This document shows positions 60,057 through 64,000 of a stretch of DNA of 64,000 nucleotides, piece after piece. The first letter of the stretch is position 1. Each line of letters opens with the position of its first letter. The notes beneath the pieces are model-generated. The model worked only from the letters and a program-made list of their open reading frames with translations. It was not told where the DNA came from and did no database searches. Where the stretch lies: positions 1 through 64,000 of the forward strand of contig CAWFXV010000030.1 in assembly GCA_963819885.1 (NCBI GenBank). The letters run 5' to 3'. Origin of the DNA: JACVRX01 sp963819885. GTDB taxonomy: Bacteria; Actinomycetota; Actinomycetes; Jiangellales; Jiangellaceae. Made by a program: the position numbers and the translations under genes.

Positions 60057-60305
60057 CTAATGCCGTTCGAACGGCCGGACCGCAGTGGGCCTCAGGATCC
60101 GGGTACCAAGGCGCGGCTTTCGACCGATGCCGCCGCAATAAGTGCACTGCCGGCGCGCATAGGTGAAGATCGTTCCCCAGTGCCTGCCAGTGCCCTTGCA
60201 CCGGTGGCAGTTCGTTTCCGGATGCAGTTTGAGCGAGATCCAGTACGCAAACCGGTCGCGGCGTGTTCGCTGGCCGTCTGACCAGCCTCGGCGCGGCGCG
60301 ATCAG
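60057..60305 (-). CDS. Small zinc-ribbon ORF, DnaJ-type CxxCxGxG repeats
   Basis: An open frame giving about 82 residues with two CxxCxGxG motifs (C-H-R-C-K-G-T-G, then after about 17 residues C-T-Y-C-G-G-I-G-R-K), followed by a basic tail. The N-terminal part has an aromatic/hydrophobic stretch F-A-Y-W-I-S-L-K-L. There is no ATG, GTG or TTG in frame; the only plausible start is a CTG at 60305 overlapping the ABC-exporter stop (CTGA), analogous to the ATGA/GTGA couplings elsewhere here. It is convergent with the septum-formation gene (3 bp gap). The zinc-ribbon pattern makes chance unlikely; function unknown. Confidence 0.55.
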   Translation of the reverse strand: MIAPRRGWSDGQRTRRDRFAYWISLKLHPETNCHRCKGTGRHWGTIFTYARRQCTYCGGIGRKPRLGTRILRPTAVRPFERH

Positions 60306-62101
60306 GTCAGCGTGTGGGCCTGGTTGGCCCAGGCCGCATGCAGCCGGGAGTAGGCGCCGCCGGCGTCGACCAGGTCCACGTGCCGCCCGCGCTCGACGAG
60401 CCAGCCGTCGTCGAAAACGAATATTTCGTCCGACGCTTCGGCGGTCGAGAGCCGGTGTGCGATCGTCACGGCGGTTCGGCCGCGAGTGATGCCCTCCAAT
60501 GCCCGCGCGAGCCGCACCTCCGTCGCGGGGTCGACGGCGCTCGTCGCCTCGTCCAGGACCAGCAGGTCAGGGTCGGCCAGGTAGGCGCGAGCCAACGCGA
60601 CGAGCTGGCGCTCGCCTGCCGACAGCGACTCGCCCCGCTGCCCGACCGGAGTGTCCAGCCCCAGCGGCAGACCGTCGAGCCAGTCGACGAGGCCGAGCTC
60701 GGTCAAGGCCAGCCGCACACCATCGTCAGAAGCTGCCGGCCGCCCGTAGCGGATGTTTGCGGCCAGGGTGTCGTCGAACAGGAAGCCTTCCTGCGGCACC
60801 ATGACGACCCGGTCCCGAAGTGAGTCGAAGCGAATGTGACGCAGGCCGACTCCGTCGATGAGCACCGTGCCTTCGACCGGATCCATCAGCCGGGTCAACA
60901 GCTTCGCGAACGTCGTTTTCCCCGAGCCGGTCTCTCCCACGACGGCGATCCGCGAGCGCGGCGGGATCTGCACGTCCACCCGATGCAGCACGGTCGGCCC
61001 ATCCGGATACGCGTATGAAACCTGGTCGAAGCGCACCTCGATCGGACCTCGCGGCAATGCGACGCCGGCCGGCCCCGGATCGGCGACATCCGCGGGCGTG
61101 TCGAGTACCCCGAGGACGCGCCGCCAGCCGGCGACGGCGTTCTGCGCCTCGTTGAGAACCTCCGTCCCTACTTGCACCGGCCCGACGAACAGCGTCACCA
61201 AGAACAGGAACGCCAGCAGCGCACCGAGGGTGATTTCCCCCGCCAGCCCGAGCAGCACCCCCACGACCACCACCGTGGCGTTGGCGATCCCGGCGACGAC
61301 CTCGCCGGTGGAAAACGACATCGCGACGAGTTTTTGCGCTCGGGTCGCGGCCATCCGATGCCGATCCACTGCGGTGTCGATGCGGTCCTGAGTTCGGTCT
61401 TCGATCGAGTACGCACGGACCACTTCGGCACCGACCACCGACTCCGAAATCGCGCCGAGCATCGACCCGACCCGCTCGCGGACCACGCTGTACGCCGCCG
61501 ACACGTTGCGCTGGAAGAACCGAAGAAGCAGGAACAGCGGTAGGAAGCAGACCCAGACCAGGACAGTGAGTTGCCACGAGTAGATCGCCATGATGACCGT
61601 GGCCACGACCAACTGCCCGAGACTGACCACGAAGAGCAGGCCGGCCCATTGGACGAACTGCGACAGCGCATCGACATCGCTGGTGACCCGTGATACGAGC
61701 GAGCCGCGTCGTTCCGTGTTCTGCGTGAGCACCGAAAGGTCGTGTACATGCCGGAACGCGATGGTCCGCAGGGTGGCGAGACCGGCTTCGCTCGCCCGGA
61801 ACAAACGGACGTTCATCAGATACGCGCAGCCGGCCGTGAGGAGGACGGCGATCCCCGCCGCGAGGCACATCCATCGGACGAACCCGAGATCTGGCCCGGC
61901 TGGATTCAGCAAGCCGTTGTCGACAGTTTGCTGCACGGCGATCGGTACGACCACTCGGCCAGCGGTAGCCACGAGGGCCAAGACAAGGGTAAGGCCGAGG
62001 CCGGCTCGGATCTCCGGCGAGTACGACAATCCCCGACGGATGGTTTGTACAGCGCTGTGATCGGAGCTGTCACCAACGCTCGACGTCGACAGCGCGCTCA
62101 C
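60302..62101 (-). CDS. ABC exporter half-transporter, consensus ATPase site
   Basis: A 599-residue TM-NBD protein. Six TM helices (about 30-320), then the ATPase: Walker A V-G-E-T-G-S-G-K-T-T, variant signature L-S-A-G-E-R-Q, Walker B L-L-V-L-D-E-A-T-S-A-V-D (catalytic Glu present), H-loop I-A-H-R-L-S-T. It overlaps the upstream half-transporter by 4 bp (ATGA). With its partner it forms a heterodimer: this chain supplies the intact Walker B, the partner the canonical signature. Substrate (drug or lipid) unknown. Confidence 0.9.
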   Translation of the reverse strand: MSALSTSSVGDSSDHSAVQTIRRGLSYSPEIRAGLGLTLVLALVATAGRVVVPIAVQQTVDNGLLNPAGPDLGFVRWMCLAAGIAVLLTAGCAYLMNVRLFRASEAGLATLRTIAFRHVHDLSVLTQNTERRGSLVSRVTSDVDALSQFVQWAGLLFVVSLGQLVVATVIMAIYSWQLTVLVWVCFLPLFLLLRFFQRNVSAAYSVVRERVGSMLGAISESVVGAEVVRAYSIEDRTQDRIDTAVDRHRMAATRAQKLVAMSFSTGEVVAGIANATVVVVGVLLGLAGEITLGALLAFLFLVTLFVGPVQVGTEVLNEAQNAVAGWRRVLGVLDTPADVADPGPAGVALPRGPIEVRFDQVSYAYPDGPTVLHRVDVQIPPRSRIAVVGETGSGKTTFAKLLTRLMDPVEGTVLIDGVGLRHIRFDSLRDRVVMVPQEGFLFDDTLAANIRYGRPAASDDGVRLALTELGLVDWLDGLPLGLDTPVGQRGESLSAGERQLVALARAYLADPDLLVLDEATSAVDPATEVRLARALEGITRGRTAVTIAHRLSTAEASDEIFVFDDGWLVERGRHVDLVDAGGAYSRLHAAWANQAHTLT

Positions 62102-63939
62102 CTGGCCATCTCCTCGCCAGCGAGCAGGTCGTCGTCCTCGTCGGCCCGCAAAGCGGCTCGCTCGGCGGCGTCGCGTTCATAGGCGGTGAGCAGATTGCGA
62201 TAACCCGCCGACGACACCATGAGTTCCTCGTGTGTCCCGCGCGCCGTGATGCGGCCGTGTTCGACGTAGACGACCTCGTCGGCCAGGGCAATGGTGGCCC
62301 GCCGATACGCCACCACGACCACTGTGGCCGGCAGCTCCGTTGACCGTAGTCCGGCCAGGATGCGTCGCTCGACCTCTGGGTCGACCGCGCTCGTCGCGTC
62401 GTCGAGGACCAACAGCCGGGGTCGGCGCACGACCGCACGCGCGAGGACGAGACGTTGTCGTTGGCCGCCGGAGAGGGTTGCGCCGCGCTCGCCGACTATC
62501 GAGTCCAACCCGTCGGGCAACGCCGCGACGAACCGGCTTGCCTGTGCCACGTGCAGGGCGGCCCAGACCTCGTCATCAGTTGACGGTAGACCCAAGGTCA
62601 CGTTCTCCCGCACGCTGTCCTCGAACACGAACGCCTGCTGGAACACCAGCGCTGCGGAGCCGGCGACCTCGCCGCGAGCCAGCCGTCGGACATCGACCTG
62701 GTCGAGGAGAACCGCGCCGGTATGCGGATCCACCAGCCGGACAAGCAGGCCGGCGAGGCTCGACTTGCCCGAGCCGGTCGGTCCCACTACTGCCACGGTG
62801 CGGCCCGGCGCCACGTCCAGGGTGAGCCCGTGCAATACGTCGCGGGTGCCGACGTAGGCGAAGGACACGTCGCGGACCCCGAGAACGGCCGGATCCGTCG
62901 TGTCCGGGAGCACGGCGTCGCCGTATGGCAGAGCACCGCTGACCCGCAGGACCTGCTCGACCCGTCGCCATCCGACGACTGCGCGAGGCAACTCGCCCAG
63001 AACCCAGCCGATCGCCCGGACCGGAAAGGCCACCACCATCAGCAGATACGCGACGGAGACGACGGCCCCCGGGTCGAGGGTCCCGGCGGCGATCCGAACA
63101 GACCCCATCACCAGCACGGCGAGGACCCCGAAACTGGGCAGCGCCTCGAGCACCGGATCGAAGGCGCCCCTGACTCGACCCACGGCGACGTTCGCGTCTC
63201 GTAGTTCCTGGGCCACGGCGGCGAACCGGGCGGTCTCGTCGGCTTCGCGGCCCAGCGCCTTGACCACCAGCGCGCCGTCGAAGGACTCGTGTGCGATGCC
63301 GGACAACTCTCCTTTCAGCGCCTGCGCCCGGGTCGCGAGCGGGGACAGCCGCCGCTGGTACAGCAGGTTGATCAGCAGGATCGCCGGGAAGACGAGCAGC
63401 CCGATGGCGGCCAGGACCGGGTCGGTGAGCACCATCGATACGACCGCGAATGCCAGCATGAAGAACACCCCGATCGCCATCGGGAACGGCGCGATCGGGT
63501 ACCAGCTCGCCTCGACGTCGGCGTTGGCGTTCGACAGCAGCACGCCAGTCGGGTGCTGGTGGTGCCAGGACAGCGGCAATCCGAGATACCGGCGCGTGAC
63601 TTGGCGTCGATATGAGGCCTGCAGGCGGTACTGCATCACACCGGCGTAGTAGCGACGGACGACGATCCCGGTGGCCTTGAGCGTCGATACCCCGATGATG
63701 GCCAGTGCCGCCAGCCCGAGTGCGGTCGTCGTCGTCTGACCCTGCTGAAACGCCGGCACGATGACGTCGTCGGTGATCAGGCCGATCACCGCGGCCGCCA
63801 GCCCCGTCATCACGCCGTACAGGGCGCTACCCGCGACCGCCACGCCGAAGATCGCTGGCTCGTCCCGGATGCCACGCCCGAGCACGCGAAATCCCTCGCG
63901 CAGGGTCACCTGATCTGATTGGTCGGTCACTGTTGTCAT
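62098..63939 (-). CDS. ABC exporter half-transporter, degenerate ATPase site
   Basis: A 613-residue TM-NBD protein. Six TM helices (about 25-310), Walker A V-G-P-T-G-S-G-K-S-S, canonical signature L-S-G-G-Q-R-Q, but Walker B L-L-V-L-D-D-A-T-S-A-V-D has Asp in place of the catalytic Glu, and the H-loop His is replaced (V-V-A-Y-R-R-A). This is the pattern of heterodimeric exporters with one non-hydrolysing site (TM287/288, BmrCD type). ATG at 63939 is chosen; GTG at 63945 is two codons upstream. Together with the downstream gene it forms one transporter. Confidence 0.9.
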   Translation of the reverse strand: MTTVTDQSDQVTLREGFRVLGRGIRDEPAIFGVAVAGSALYGVMTGLAAAVIGLITDDVIVPAFQQGQTTTTALGLAALAIIGVSTLKATGIVVRRYYAGVMQYRLQASYRRQVTRRYLGLPLSWHHQHPTGVLLSNANADVEASWYPIAPFPMAIGVFFMLAFAVVSMVLTDPVLAAIGLLVFPAILLINLLYQRRLSPLATRAQALKGELSGIAHESFDGALVVKALGREADETARFAAVAQELRDANVAVGRVRGAFDPVLEALPSFGVLAVLVMGSVRIAAGTLDPGAVVSVAYLLMVVAFPVRAIGWVLGELPRAVVGWRRVEQVLRVSGALPYGDAVLPDTTDPAVLGVRDVSFAYVGTRDVLHGLTLDVAPGRTVAVVGPTGSGKSSLAGLLVRLVDPHTGAVLLDQVDVRRLARGEVAGSAALVFQQAFVFEDSVRENVTLGLPSTDDEVWAALHVAQASRFVAALPDGLDSIVGERGATLSGGQRQRLVLARAVVRRPRLLVLDDATSAVDPEVERRILAGLRSTELPATVVVVAYRRATIALADEVVYVEHGRITARGTHEELMVSSAGYRNLLTAYERDAAERAALRADEDDDLLAGEEMAR

Positions 63940-63974
63940 TCTCACCTGTGCGCTCCCGGCATAGCCTCCCGGTC

Positions 63975-64000
63975 ATGACCGCTTTCGCCCGCCGCGAACG
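63975..64000 (+). CDS. Start of a gene running off the window (TIGR03085-like?)
   Basis: Only the first 8 codons are visible (M-T-A-F-A-R-R-E). This opening is typical of TIGR03085 metal-binding proteins, DinB-like relatives of the mycothiol-dependent isomerases, as I remember them. No SD is obvious. Divergent from the ABC exporter by about 35 bp. Tentative because of the very short stretch. Confidence 0.4.

Noticed and set aside
59623..60201. 192-residue minus-strand ORF opposite the septum-formation gene
   Set aside because: Arg/Pro-rich shadow; its beginning overlaps the zinc-ribbon ORF in a different frame without any motif.

Overview
The window is high-GC DNA from a free-living actinomycete. 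The main evidence is WhiA (sporulation/division regulator), two mycothiol-type maleylpyruvate isomerase homologues, CoaE fused to GrpB, an HspR-type operator, an ANTAR regulator beside pyk, HGxxPAAW and Trp-associated membrane proteins inside the trp operon, and a septum-formation lipoprotein. Gene order (polA-rpsA-coaE-uvrB; hisI-trpE-trpCBA-lgt-gltBD-pyk-ANTAR regulator) matches the mycobacterial/Frankia-like arrangement as I remember it. I cannot name a genus. No phage, insertion sequence, CRISPR array or rRNA was found.

Layout. 0-3.2 kb: an aromatic-catabolism patch holding an edge-truncated MOSC protein (-), then (+) a frameshifted maleylacetate reductase, a mycothiol-dependent isomerase-like protein and a VOC protein. 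3.2-11.2 kb (-): tpiA, pgk, gap, whiA, yvcK, rapZ, uvrC. 11.3-17.4 kb (-): Rieske lipoprotein, uvrA, PepSY protein, histidine kinase and response regulator. 17.5-19.5 kb (+): membrane-anchored protein, second isomerase-like protein, MBL-fold hydrolase. 19.5-27.5 kb (-): riboswitch-controlled TerC, MmcQ/YjbR, uvrB, coaE-grpB, hsp20 with HAIR operator, lipoprotein, rpsA. 27.7-33.7 kb: flippase (+), lytic transglycosylase with a Pro-Thr tail (-), polA (-), DUF554 protein (+). 33.9-40.7 kb: branched-chain amino-acid-type ABC system livHMGF (+), its convergent binding protein (-), and a second binding-protein-like lipoprotein (-). 40.7-50.5 kb: ANTAR regulator, tRNA-Leu(CAA), pyk, vapBC, gltD (frameshifted), gltB, VIT1-like transporter. 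50.8-51.7 kb: DUF559 protein (+). 51.7-59.4 kb (-): lgt, DsbA-like protein, trpA, trpB, trpC, lone winged-helix protein, HGxxPAAW protein, Trp-associated membrane protein, trpE, hisI. 59.6-64 kb: septum-formation lipoprotein (+), small zinc-ribbon ORF (-), heterodimeric ABC exporter (-), and the first codons of a TIGR03085-like gene (+).

How it works together. Most of the window is core metabolism (lower glycolysis, pyruvate kinase, glutamate synthase, tryptophan, CoA) and nucleotide-excision/gap repair (UvrA, UvrB, UvrC, PolA). Many genes overlap by four bases (ATGA/GTGA), so they are probably translationally coupled. Regulatory elements read directly from sequence include a manganese (yybP-ykoY) riboswitch before terC, a HAIR operator before hsp20, paired response-regulator boxes around the PepSY/two-component locus, a leaderless promoter for vapBC, and a strong terminator between livF and the convergent binding-protein gene.

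Two genes, maleylacetate reductase and gltD, each carry one apparent extra base. As gltD is normally conserved, consensus errors are a serious possibility for both. I did not find a convincing undescribed multi-gene system. The least explained items are the CxxCxGxG zinc-ribbon ORF with no standard start codon, the orphan winged-helix protein inside the trp operon, and the shared two-component boxes.
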